Origin: Trueperaceae bacterium
GTDB taxonomy: Bacteria > Deinococcota > Deinococci > Deinococcales > Trueperaceae
Direction of reading: 5' to 3'
NCBI GenBank assembly: GCA_007130355.1
Contig: SLSQ01000111.1
Location: 1-9,105, forward strand
DNA: 9,105 bases
Positions within the stretch are counted from its first letter, which is position 1; the number at the start of each line of letters is the position of its first letter. The notes beneath the pieces are model-generated. The model had not been told where the DNA came from. It made no database searches and saw only the letters and a program-made list of their open reading frames with translations. This document shows, one piece after another, positions 1 to 6,021 of this stretch. The position numbers were made by a program, and so were the translations under genes.

Positions 1-789
1 CCGACCTTCCCGCAGGACGGCGAAGGCCCGGTGCGGCGGGTGCGCCTCACCGGCTTCGCGATCGACGCCTGCGCGGTCACCAACCTGCGCTTCGCGGACT
101 TCGTGCGGGCGACCGGCCACGTCACCGACGCGGAACGGTACGGCTGGTCGTACGTGTTCCACCTGTACGTCGACCCGGACGCGCGGGTCGGCGCTTCGCC
201 GCCCGCGGCGCCGTGGTGGCGACAGGCGTACGACGCCGACTGGCGTCGCCCGTTCGGCGGGGCCAGCGGCCTGGACGGTCGCTGGGACCACCCGGTCGTG
301 CACGTGAGCTGGCGCGACGCCGCCGCCTTCGCCGCCTGGGCGGGCGGACGGTTGCCGACCGAGGCACAGTGGGAGCGCGCCGCCCGCGGCGGGCCGGAGC
401 AGCGGACCTTCCCCTGGGGCGACGCACTGGAGCCGGCGGGCGAGCACCGCTGCAACGTGTGGCAAGGGGAGTTTCCGGTCCGAGACGACGCCGAGGACGG
501 GTGGTCCGGCACCGCGCCGGTCGACGCCTTCGAAGCGAACGGCTTCGGCCTTCACAACGTGGTCGGCAACGTCTGGGAGTGGTGCGCCGACCGGTTCGGG
601 GTCGACCACGACCCGCGACCGACCACCGACCCGACCGGACCGGACGTCGGCGACGCCCGCGTCATGAAGGGCGGGTCGCACCTCTGCCACGCCAGCTACT
701 GCAACCGCTACCGCGTCGCCGCCCGGACGTCGGGGAACGAGGACGACGGACTCGGCCACCTCGGGTTCCGGGTGGCGTACGACGGCTGA
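1..789 (+). CDS. Formylglycine-generating enzyme (sulfatase-modifying factor family), 5' end cut by window
   Basis: FGE oxidises a cysteine in a CxPxR motif of a target, classically a type I sulfatase, to Calpha-formylglycine using copper and O2. The frame is open from base 1 and its first codons already read as the family's DGEGPVRRVRL strand followed by IDACAVTN, so the start lies outside the window; the GTG at 31 is internal. Visible signatures are GRLPTEAQWERAARGG, the GNVWEWCAD core (from codon 189) and, near the end, GGSHLCHASYCNRYR followed by LGFRVA. The two cysteines, codons 685-687 and 700-702, have the C-x4-C spacing of the copper-binding catalytic pair (human Cys336/Cys341), which separates true FGEs from cysteine-free relatives such as EgtB or PvdO types. 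It converges on the KDG kinase gene. No sulfatase is in the window, so the substrate is unknown; another CxPxR protein is possible. Confidence 0.9.
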   Translation, partial: PTFPQDGEGPVRRVRLTGFAIDACAVTNLRFADFVRATGHVTDAERYGWSYVFHLYVDPDARVGASPPAAPWWRQAYDADWRRPFGGASGLDGRWDHPVVHVSWRDAAAFAAWAGGRLPTEAQWERAARGGPEQRTFPWGDALEPAGEHRCNVWQGEFPVRDDAEDGWSGTAPVDAFEANGFGLHNVVGNVWEWCADRFGVDHDPRPTTDPTGPDVGDARVMKGGSHLCHASYCNRYRVAARTSGNEDDGLGHLGFRVAYDG

Positions 790-840
790 GCGGCCGGTGC
801 GGGCCGGAACGGGACCGGCGCCCCGCCGCGTGCGGACGGT

Positions 841-1878
841 TCAGCGTTCGAGCGTGGCCGCCGCGCCGTCGGCGAGGCTGGCCACGTGGACGGGGTCCAG
901 GTCGGGCAGGTCGCCCGGCGACGACGCCTTGAAGCTCGCGGCCGCGACGCCGTAGGCGAGGGCGCGCGCGAGTCGGTCGTCGGGTCCGGCGTCGATCTCG
1001 GACCGGTCGGACCACACGGAGAGGAAGCCGGCCGCGAAGGCGTCGCCGCGACCGATGCGTCCGGGCCCGGACGCGGGAAGGGAGGGCCGTGCGGCGAAGG
1101 CGCCGTCCGGAGCGCGCGCCGCGGCGCCGTGCACGCCGCGGGTCAGGACCCAGGTCGCGTCCGGGCCGGCCGTCGCCAGGCGCTCGAGGAGCGCATCCGG
1201 GTTCGCCTCCGAGGCGCCCGAGCGCGCGTGCGGAAGCGCGAGGGCGTGCACGTCGCGCTCGGCGACGAACACCAGGTCGGCGCTGCCGAGGTACGCGGCG
1301 GCACGCTGCCCGAGCCGGTCCGCCTCGGGCAGCGTGGTCCGCACGTTCACGTCGAAGCTCCGCCGCACGGCGCGGCGTCCCGCCGCGCTCCAGAGCCGCT
1401 CGAGCGCCGCGAGCGGCGCGTCCGCGACCGCGAGGTCGATGCCGGTGAGGTGCAGCCAGCCGGCTCGTTCGAAGATGCGGTCGAGGACGGGGTCGGTCAG
1501 GTGCTCGGGCGCGAGCCCGGCGAAGGTCGAGCCGGCGCGATCGTAGGTGACGCGGGTGGGGCGTACGCCGGCTCCGTCCTCGACGAAGTAGAGGCCGGTG
1601 CGGCCGGGGGCGCGCAGCACCGAGCCGACGTCGACGCCGAGCGCCGCCAACGGCCGCAGAAGCGCCTCGCCGGTCGGTCCGAGCGCGACGCGGGAGAACC
1701 AGCGGGCGGGCACGCCGAGGGTGGACAGGCCGGCCGCGACGTTCGCCTCGGCGCCGCCGACGTGCACCCGCAGGGAAGTGGCGCCCGGCAGCGGCGACGC
1801 GTCGGGGGGCGTGAGGCGGAGCAGGCCCTCGCCGACCGTGACGACGACCGGACGGCCGCCTGAGCCTCCGGAGCTCAC
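841..1878 (-). CDS. kdgK: 2-keto-3-deoxygluconate kinase (PfkB/ribokinase family)
   Basis: This 345-aa enzyme is predicted to phosphorylate 2-keto-3-deoxygluconate with ATP to KDPG, the substrate of the aldolase encoded just upstream. The N-terminus VVTVGEGLLRLTPP and the sugar-site segment VGGAEANVAAGLSTLG are typical of KDG kinases and related fructokinases. The C-terminal PfkB signature reads IGRGDAFAAGFL, with the catalytic base at Asp279 (codon 1042-1044). The usual GAGD anion hole is GRGD here (Arg277), and the Asp usually found in the VDRxG lead-in is Gly. The start is GTG at 1878, which overlaps the aldolase stop as GTGA; the frame stays open much further upstream, but that stretch is the aldolase gene read in another frame. 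KDG specificity rests on family resemblance and the aldolase neighbour; a fructokinase or other ketose kinase cannot be excluded. Confidence 0.87.
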   Translation of the reverse strand: MSSGGSGGRPVVVTVGEGLLRLTPPDASPLPGATSLRVHVGGAEANVAAGLSTLGVPARWFSRVALGPTGEALLRPLAALGVDVGSVLRAPGRTGLYFVEDGAGVRPTRVTYDRAGSTFAGLAPEHLTDPVLDRIFERAGWLHLTGIDLAVADAPLAALERLWSAAGRRAVRRSFDVNVRTTLPEADRLGQRAAAYLGSADLVFVAERDVHALALPHARSGASEANPDALLERLATAGPDATWVLTRGVHGAAARAPDGAFAARPSLPASGPGRIGRGDAFAAGFLSVWSDRSEIDAGPDDRLARALAYGVAAASFKASSPGDLPDLDPVHVASLADGAAATLER

Positions 1879-2576
1879 GCCGGCCTCGCCACCTCGTCGG
1901 GGCGCGCCGCGAGCACGGTGCGTAGCGCCGCGGCGCAGCGGTCGCGCAGCGCGTCGGCCGACGCCTCGTCGTCGGCCCCGTCGCCGAGGAGTCCGCCGCC
2001 GAGACCGACGCACGAGGCGCCCGCTTCGGCCCACGCCCGGAGGGTCGCCTCGTCGGCGGCGAGTCCTCCGGTGGGCATGAAGCGGGTGGTGCGGTCGGGA
2101 CCGCGCAGGTGCCGCAGGTGCGCCGGTCCGACGGTGCCGGCCGGGAACAGTTTCACGAGCGGCGCGCCGGCGCGCCGGGCGGTCCGGACTTCGCTCGGCG
2201 TCATCGCGCCGGGGATCGCCAGGACGTCGGCGCCGCGGCACCAGGAGATCAGGTCGGGATCGGTGAACGGGGTGACGACGAACTCCGCGCCCGCCCGGAC
2301 GTAGGCGACGGCGTCGTCGACCGAGGCGACGCTGCCGACGCCGAGCATCGTCTCCGGCAGGCGCCGGTCGACGTGCGCGCGCAGCTGTACGAAGGCGTCG
2401 AACGCGCCGGGCAGCCGGTCGGTCGCCTCGAACGCGCGGACGCCGCCGGCGGAGCAGGCGGCGACGAGGCGGATCAGCCGCTCCGGATCGTCGTCGGCGT
2501 GGACCGGTACGACCGGGGCGTCGAGGAGGAGGGCGAGGGCCTGGGCGGGCGTGCGGCGAACGTGGGCGGGGCTCAT
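1875..2576 (-). CDS. eda: KDPG aldolase (2-dehydro-3-deoxyphosphogluconate / 4-hydroxy-2-oxoglutarate aldolase)
   Basis: This 233-aa class I aldolase is predicted to split KDPG into pyruvate and glyceraldehyde 3-phosphate in the cytoplasm. It is a single TIM barrel of the family's usual length. The PVVPV first strand is at 21-25, and the catalytic Glu50 and phosphate/substrate Arg54 sit in FEATDR. PGAMTPSE is at 122-129, the Schiff-base Lys142 lies in VKLFPAG, and MPTGG is at 167-171. The phosphate-loop segment GLGGGLL replaces the more usual GxGSxL. The ATG at 2576 is supported by a strong AAGGAGG eight bases upstream. It is the first gene of a two-gene operon with the KDG kinase (GTGA overlap), which makes the KDG to KDPG to pyruvate route the best reading. 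The gene diverges from ridA across 71 bp. Confidence 0.92.
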   Translation of the reverse strand: MSPAHVRRTPAQALALLLDAPVVPVHADDDPERLIRLVAACSAGGVRAFEATDRLPGAFDAFVQLRAHVDRRLPETMLGVGSVASVDDAVAYVRAGAEFVVTPFTDPDLISWCRGADVLAIPGAMTPSEVRTARRAGAPLVKLFPAGTVGPAHLRHLRGPDRTTRFMPTGGLAADEATLRAWAEAGASCVGLGGGLLGDGADDEASADALRDRCAAALRTVLAARPDEVARPA

Positions 2577-2584
2577 GGGGCGAG

Positions 2585-2591
2585 CCTCCTT
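2585..2591 (-). promoter_or_regulatory. Shine-Dalgarno site of KDPG aldolase gene
   Basis: AAGGAGG on the minus strand lies 8 bases before the ATG at 2576. It is a near-perfect anti-16S match and fixes that start. Confidence 0.85.
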
Positions 2592-2633
2592 CCGAGGTTG
2601 CGTCGACGTGGCAGGCTGGGAGGCGCTCGACGA

Positions 2634-2639
2634 GAGGAG
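2634..2639 (+). promoter_or_regulatory. Shine-Dalgarno site of ridA
   Basis: GAGGAG ends 8 bases before the ATG at 2648 and supports that start. Confidence 0.8.
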
Positions 2640-2647
2640 CGTGACCG

Positions 2648-3031
2648 ATGTCCGACCGACGCAAGGAACCGTTCGGCGAAGCCGCCGCCCCCCTGACGCC
2701 CGCCCTGAAGGTGGGCGACACCGTGTACGTGTCCGGTCAGGTACCGACCGGACCGGACGGCCGCATCGTCGGCGACGACGTGAAGGCCCAGACGCGGCAG
2801 GTGCTCGAGAACCTCGAGGCGCAGCTCCGTGCGGCCGGCGCGACGCGCGCGGACGTGGTGAAGACCCTGGTGGTGCTTCCGCAGGTGAAGCGCGACTTCG
2901 CCGCGATGAACGAGGCGTACGCCGAGTTCTTTCCCGACCCGAAGCCGGCCCGCACGACGTTCGGAGGCGAACTCGCGATCGACATCCTGGTCGAGATCGA
3001 GGCCGTGGCGGTGATCGGTTCGGGCGGCTGA
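2648..3031 (+). CDS. ridA: RidA-family 2-iminobutanoate/2-iminopropanoate deaminase
   Basis: RidA (YjgF/YER057c/UK114) proteins are cytoplasmic trimers that hydrolyse reactive enamine/imine intermediates released by PLP enzymes, preventing damage by 2-aminoacrylate. This 127-aa protein has the usual length and motifs: VYVSGQVP at 26-33, the conserved Asn88 in MNEAYAEFF, the substrate-binding Arg102 in PARTTF, and the C-terminal VEIEAVA with Glu116/Glu118. These match the residues needed for deaminase activity (Asn88, Arg105 and Glu120 in E. coli RidA). The active-site Cys of E. coli RidA is Thr here, as in many family members. It stands alone on the plus strand, divergent from the KDPG aldolase gene and facing the dead transporter gene. 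The exact imine substrate cannot be read from sequence; some Rid-family members have other roles. Confidence 0.9.
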   Translation: MSDRRKEPFGEAAAPLTPALKVGDTVYVSGQVPTGPDGRIVGDDVKAQTRQVLENLEAQLRAAGATRADVVKTLVVLPQVKRDFAAMNEAYAEFFPDPKPARTTFGGELAIDILVEIEAVAVIGSGG

Positions 3032-3036
3032 GGCGC

Positions 3037-3095
3037 GGTCGGTCACCGACCGGTCCCCCGGCGCGTCGCCCGGGTCCCGGGACCGCGGGCGACGC
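3037..3095. terminator. Hairpin cluster after ridA, possible terminator
   Basis: Two perfect inverted repeats follow the ridA stop. GGTCGG/CCGACC (3037-3042 and 3046-3051) is separated by 3 bases. GCGTCGCCCG/CGGGCGACGC (3063-3072 and 3086-3095) is a 10-bp GC stem. The loop of the second holds the self-complementary GGTCCCGGGACC (3073-3084). No T-tract follows on either strand, so a classical intrinsic terminator is not shown. The position between ridA and an opposing gene remnant suggests a two-way transcription end. Confidence 0.4.
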
Positions 3096-3269
3096 GGTCG
3101 GTCGACGTGGCGCACGGATTCTGGATCATTGCTGCGGTCGGGACCTCCGTCCTGCGACGAGTGTACGACTCCCTGCCCGGTCGGGCGTCGCGGCACCAGG
3201 TGGCCGGGACGGTCCGCAGGGGCGGCCCGCGGTGGAGGCTCCGGTCCGAGCCGGGGACTCGAGCACCGG
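3096..3269. other. Non-coding stretch with no recognised gene
   Basis: Between the ridA hairpins and the recognisable MFS remnant I see no gene on either strand. Short open frames exist but show no family motifs. The segment around 3114-3133 is locally poorer in G+C than its surroundings. The stretch is probably partly the eroded 3' end of the MFS gene, but I cannot align it to that family. Confidence 0.5.
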
Positions 3270-3618
3270 CCCCCGCGTCGCCTGCACCTTGCTCTCGATG
3301 GCGCCGAAGCACCGCCGCCCGTAGTTGAAGGCGAACACGTTCCCCTGCAGCGACGCGGACATGCCGGTGCGCGACCTCATCGGCAGGCCGGACCGGTTCA
3401 GGCCCAGGTCGGCGATGACGTGGTCGAGGAACACCGCGACGCCGTCAGGTCCGGCCCGGGTTCGTGAGCATCGCCGTGAGGGTGCCGGCGAGGACGATGA
3501 ACCAACCGTCGTAGATCGGCGAGCCGGACACCATCCGGCTGCTGCGTCGCGGAGAGGCTTCGGCCGCTCCCGACGCGTCGGGAGCGGACTTCGGATCGCC
3601 GCTCGGTTCGTCCTTCAT
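3270..3618 (-). pseudogene. Decayed MFS transporter gene (frameshift plus internal deletion)
   Basis: The ATG at 3618 overlaps the dehydrogenase stop (ATGA) and opens a 57-residue frame. After a charged Ser/Ala-rich tail it reads SPIYDGWFIVLAGTLTAMLTNPGRT and then hits TGA at 3445-3447. The first part of this, near IYYGWxIVLAGT, is the first membrane helix of many MFS permeases. Moving one base restores the family text, GVAVFLDHVIADLGLNRS, so the stop comes from one extra base in what should be a Tyr codon (tac to tgac). Soon after (about 3375-3390) the text jumps to a segment resembling the C-terminal half, SLQGNVFAFNYGRRCFGAIESKVQ, and it is lost near 3270. About two thirds of a roughly 400-residue permease is therefore missing. 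The old substrate is unknown but was probably linked to the neighbouring dehydrogenase. The MFS assignment is from recalled family patterns, not alignment. Confidence 0.78.
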
Positions 3619-4646
3619 GGCGCCGGCACCAACGCGACCTTGATGCCCCGTCCCGAACGGGCCGTCGCCAACGCTTCCTCCCAGTCGTCCACGTCGAAGC
3701 GGTGCGTCACCATGCGCTCGACGTCGATCGCGCCCCGTTCGAGCAAGCGGAGCGCACGCGGCCAGGCGGTCGGGACGGTGGCGTTCGTGCCGGTCACGGT
3801 CAGCTCCTTGAGGCAGAGGACGTCCTGATCGATGGGCACCGGTTTCCCGAAGAGGCCCACCTGAGCGAAGCGCCCGCCGGGCCGTACGGTGTGAAGCAGC
3901 GTCGGCAGCGCGGGCGCCGCGCCGGAGCACTCGATGGCGACGTCGGCGCCGCCGTCGAGCGCGTCGCGGATCGCGCCGTCGGGGTCCGGGTCGGACTGCA
4001 CGTTGACCGTCGCGTGCGCCCCGAGCTCGCCCGCCGCCAGCAGGCGGTCCGCGTCGGAGTCGGTGCCGGTTACGACCGTGCGAGCACCGTTCGCCACCGC
4101 CACCTGCAGCGCCAACAGCCCGATCGGGCCCGGGCCCGACACGATCACGTCGTCGCCGGCGCGTACGCCGGCGGTGTCGTTCACTCCGTGCACGACGCAG
4201 GCGAGCGGTTCGGCGAGGGCGCCGGCCCAGGTGGGGAGTCCGTCCGGCAGGCGGTGCAGGTTGCGTGCGGGGGTCGCCAGGTAGCGGGCGAAGGCGCCGT
4301 CCTGCTTCGAGCCGATCGACCGTCGTTCCGGGCACAGGTTCGGGCGGCCGCGACGGCAGTGGAGGCAGTGGCCGCAGACGTGGAAGTACGTCTCGGTGGT
4401 GACCCGGTCGCCGATGCCCCAACCGTCGACGTCCGGACCGAGCGCGGCGATCGTGCCGGCCACCTCGTGCCCCAGGGTGACGGGCGGGATCGTGGGGAAC
4501 TCGTCGTCGACGATGTGCAGGTCGGTCCCGCAGATGCCGGCGGCGGCGACGTCGAGCACGACCTGACCGGATCCGGGTTCCGGATCGGGCACGGTGACGA
4601 CGTCGACGTGGCCGACGCCAGGAGCGAGCTTGCGGACGGCGCGCAT
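3615..4646 (-). CDS. Zinc-dependent medium-chain alcohol/polyol dehydrogenase
   Basis: This is a 343-aa NAD(P)-dependent MDR enzyme of the sorbitol/threonine dehydrogenase-like branch. Catalytic zinc ligands are Cys39 (GICGTDLH) and His60-Glu61 (GHEVAGT), with Glu146 in AEPLAC. A full structural zinc lobe, CGHCLHCRRGRPNLC, supplies Cys91, 94, 97 and 105. The Rossmann turn GPGPIG is at 171-176 and the strand-end acid is Asp196, which favours NAD. The start is ATG at 4646, with AAAGGG six bases upstream. An in-frame ATG at 4652 would abut that site, and the longer open frame upstream is arginine-rich non-coding sequence. Its stop overlaps the start of the dead MFS gene. The substrate is probably a sugar, polyol or sugar acid, but the sequence does not decide it. 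Whether the gene still matters without its partner transporter is open. Confidence 0.88.
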   Translation of the reverse strand: MRAVRKLAPGVGHVDVVTVPDPEPGSGQVVLDVAAAGICGTDLHIVDDEFPTIPPVTLGHEVAGTIAALGPDVDGWGIGDRVTTETYFHVCGHCLHCRRGRPNLCPERRSIGSKQDGAFARYLATPARNLHRLPDGLPTWAGALAEPLACVVHGVNDTAGVRAGDDVIVSGPGPIGLLALQVAVANGARTVVTGTDSDADRLLAAGELGAHATVNVQSDPDPDGAIRDALDGGADVAIECSGAAPALPTLLHTVRPGGRFAQVGLFGKPVPIDQDVLCLKELTVTGTNATVPTAWPRALRLLERGAIDVERMVTHRFDVDDWEEALATARSGRGIKVALVPAP

Positions 4647-4652
4647 GGGCAT

Positions 4653-4658
4653 CCCTTT
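4653..4658 (-). promoter_or_regulatory. Shine-Dalgarno site of the dehydrogenase, deciding its start
   Basis: AAAGGG on the minus strand is followed by ATGCCCATG. With six bases of spacing it serves the second ATG (4646); for the first ATG (4652) the spacing would be zero. Confidence 0.6.
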
Positions 4659-4928
4659 GGGGCGAGCGGGGAAACGACGGCGCCGAGCGGTCGTGCCGCC
4701 CGGCGCGAACCCTGTTCTGGGCGCACGGTACCGCATCGACGCGACCCCGCGGGCGGTTCCGGAGGAGGATGCCGAGCGGGGGGCGCGGCCGGGCAGGGGG
4801 TGGCCGGCCGCGTACGGGCTCGGGCCCGCGGGGAGCGTCGCGTCCGAGGGTAGGGGCCCGATGCGACGGGAAGCGACGCGTCGGGCGGGGTCGGTCCGTT
4901 CTCCGTGCGGATCCGACCGGCCCACGGG
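4659..4928. other. Non-coding leader between WYL regulator and dehydrogenase, with a palindrome
   Basis: I see no gene in this 270-bp gap; the open frames are arginine/proline/glycine-rich artefacts. It should contain the dehydrogenase promoter on the minus strand. The palindrome CGGTACCG at 4726-4733 sits about 80 bases before the dehydrogenase ATG and lies in a 14-bp motif that recurs upstream of the WYL gene. Read on the minus strand the motif includes TACCGT, a poor -10 with no -35 partner. Confidence 0.45.
4721..4734. promoter_or_regulatory. Candidate operator, copy 1 (upstream of dehydrogenase)
   Basis: GCGCACGGTACCGC matches the sequence at 5990-6003 upstream of the WYL regulator gene in 12 of 14 bases and in the same orientation. 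It is centred on the palindrome CGGTACCG. Binding by the WYL protein is a guess from placement alone. Confidence 0.3.
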
Positions 4929-5933
4929 TCAGCCCGCGTCGTACCGCGCCGCCGCCGCCCGAAGCTCCTGCGCCACCCGCGCGCGCACCGGCGGGGGGCC
5001 GAGCACCTCGACCTGCGGCCCCCACCCGAGCAGGAACGAGAGCAGCTCGTGGGGATCGCCGTCGGTGTCCAGGTGCCCGTGCACGTCGATCTGGAGCGCG
5101 CCGTCCGGCTCCTCCTCCACGATGCGGAGGTCGGGGCCCTGGGACCGCCGTTCGCGGAACCAGAAGGCGACCTCCGCCGCGGCTCGGATACGGACCGTGA
5201 CCGGCTCGCCGATCACGATCCCCCAGGCGCCGCGCAGGTGCTCGAGCGGATCGAAGTCGTCCGGGATCTCGTAGCGATCGGTCAGGAGCCGGGCCCGCTC
5301 CATGCGCGCCAACTTGAAGATCCGCACCTCCCGGTCGCGGGTCCGTTCGTAGGCGACGACGTACGGCTCCAGGTTGCGGCGGTTCAGCTCGTAGAAGCGG
5401 ATCTCGAGCTCGACCCAGCGGGCGCGTCCGCTGCGGGCCGAGCGGTAGCGGCAGCGCAGCACCCGGCCCTGGAACCAGGCCTGGGCGGTCAGGTCCAGGA
5501 TGCGGTCGTCCGGGGCCGGCTCGAGCGCCTCGACCGCGCGCGTGAGCGGCCGTCGGGCGGGGCCGGGCAGCTGCCGCACCAACTTCTCGAGCGCGCGCCG
5601 GTAGTGCCGTTCGCCGACGCCGGTGTGGGTCGCGAGGCGGACGGCGCTGTGCACCGCCAGCGCTTCGACCTCGTTCAGGGCCGAGGCGCGGTCGGGCAGC
5701 GCGTAGCGGTGCCCCTGCTCGTGGAGCGCGTGCCCCATCGCGCGCAGGTCGATCAGGTCGCGCTCGATCGTGCGGCGCGTGACGCCGAACTCGGCGGCGA
5801 GTTCGGCGACGCCGTGCGGCCGGAGCGCCAGCTTCTCGGTCAGCGTGGCGAGGCGGGCGGCCTTGGCGGTGGTGCGGGTGGGCGCCTCGGGAGCCGCGGG
5901 AGGCGGACGATCGGGGCGGGCGCGAGCGGGCAC
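4929..5933 (-). CDS. WYL-domain transcription regulator (HTH-WYL-WCX)
   Basis: This is a 334-aa regulator with the common three-part layout. An N-terminal winged helix-turn-helix of the DeoR/HTH_11 kind (about residues 26-80, AELAAEFGVTRRTIERDLIDL) is followed by a WYL domain (about 150-225, including NLEPYVVAYERTRDREVRIFKLARM) and a C-terminal WCX region ending LLGWGPQVEVLGPPPVR. WYL domains sense ligands, nucleotides or single-stranded DNA in characterised members; the ligand here is unknown. The first 22 residues are a Pro/Arg/Ala-rich tail. The start is GTG at 5933, with GGAGG five bases upstream. It lies between the P450 operon and the dehydrogenase on the same strand, 88 bp after the P450 stop, so it may be expressed partly by read-through. 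Repeated GGTAC-containing sites precede it, suggesting autoregulation. Confidence 0.9.
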   Translation of the reverse strand: MPARARPDRPPPAAPEAPTRTTAKAARLATLTEKLALRPHGVAELAAEFGVTRRTIERDLIDLRAMGHALHEQGHRYALPDRASALNEVEALAVHSAVRLATHTGVGERHYRRALEKLVRQLPGPARRPLTRAVEALEPAPDDRILDLTAQAWFQGRVLRCRYRSARSGRARWVELEIRFYELNRRNLEPYVVAYERTRDREVRIFKLARMERARLLTDRYEIPDDFDPLEHLRGAWGIVIGEPVTVRIRAAAEVAFWFRERRSQGPDLRIVEEEPDGALQIDVHGHLDTDGDPHELLSFLLGWGPQVEVLGPPPVRARVAQELRAAAARYDAG

Positions 5934-5938
5934 GAGGA

Positions 5939-5943
5939 CCTCC
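5939..5943 (-). promoter_or_regulatory. Shine-Dalgarno site of WYL regulator
   Basis: GGAGG on the minus strand, 5 bases before the GTG at 5933, supports that start. Confidence 0.65.
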
Positions 5944-5952
5944 GGGGCGGAA

Positions 5953-5988
5953 CGGTACGACGGCGTCGGGCGCCGATTCGGTACGACG
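5953..5988. repeat. Direct repeat CGGTACGACG x2 upstream of WYL gene
   Basis: Two identical 10-bp copies at 5953-5962 and 5979-5988 start 26 bp apart, in the 88-bp gap just before the regulator's Shine-Dalgarno site. Their position suits an autoregulatory operator. Direct evidence is only the repeat itself. Confidence 0.45.
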
Positions 5989-5989
5989 A

Positions 5990-6003
5990 GCGCACCGTAC
6001 CCC
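5990..6003. promoter_or_regulatory. Candidate operator, copy 2 (upstream of WYL gene)
   Basis: GCGCACCGTACCCC is the partner of the 4721-4734 motif (12 of 14 identical). It sits 57-70 bases before the WYL start and just outside the direct repeats. Confidence 0.3.
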
Positions 6004-6021
6004 GTGCCGCCGACGGAGGCG

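Larger units (their letters stand above)
2577..2647. promoter_or_regulatory. Divergent intergenic region between eda and ridA
   Basis: These 71 bp must hold the promoters for both divergent genes, since neither has a same-strand gene close upstream. Both edges are occupied by the two Shine-Dalgarno sites. I could not find a convincing -35/-10 pair on either strand. TTGCGT at 2598-2603 is the only -35-like hexamer for ridA, and it has no good -10 partner at 16-18 bp. Co-regulation is inferred from geometry only. Confidence 0.5.

Noticed and set aside
793..819. Inverted repeats (GCCGGT/ACCGGC, GCCGG/CCGGC) between the converging FGE and kinase genes as a terminator
   Set aside because: Stems are only 5-6 bp, several alternative pairings exist, and there is no T-tract; such repeats are common by chance here.
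841..2721. 626-codon minus-strand open frame suggesting an aldolase-kinase fusion
   Set aside because: The kinase starts at GTG 1878. The upstream part is the aldolase gene read out of frame as an Arg/Pro/Ala-rich string, while the aldolase itself has its own intact frame with a strong Shine-Dalgarno site.
3107..3328. Short plus-strand frame starting VAHGFWIIAAVGTSVLRRVY
   Set aside because: It looks briefly like a membrane segment but has no Shine-Dalgarno site, no family resemblance, and becomes Arg/Pro-rich; its 3' end overlaps the MFS remnant.
4653..4925. N-terminal extension of the dehydrogenase by about 93 residues
   Set aside because: The extension is Arg/Pro/Ser-rich and unlike MDR enzymes. 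The family start MRAVRKL fits the ATG at 4646, with AAAGGG at proper spacing.
4762..5200. Plus-strand frame with GGAGGAGG next to ATG at 4769
   Set aside because: The spacing to the ATG is too short, the product is a low-complexity Gly/Arg/Pro string, and it runs into the WYL gene on the other strand.
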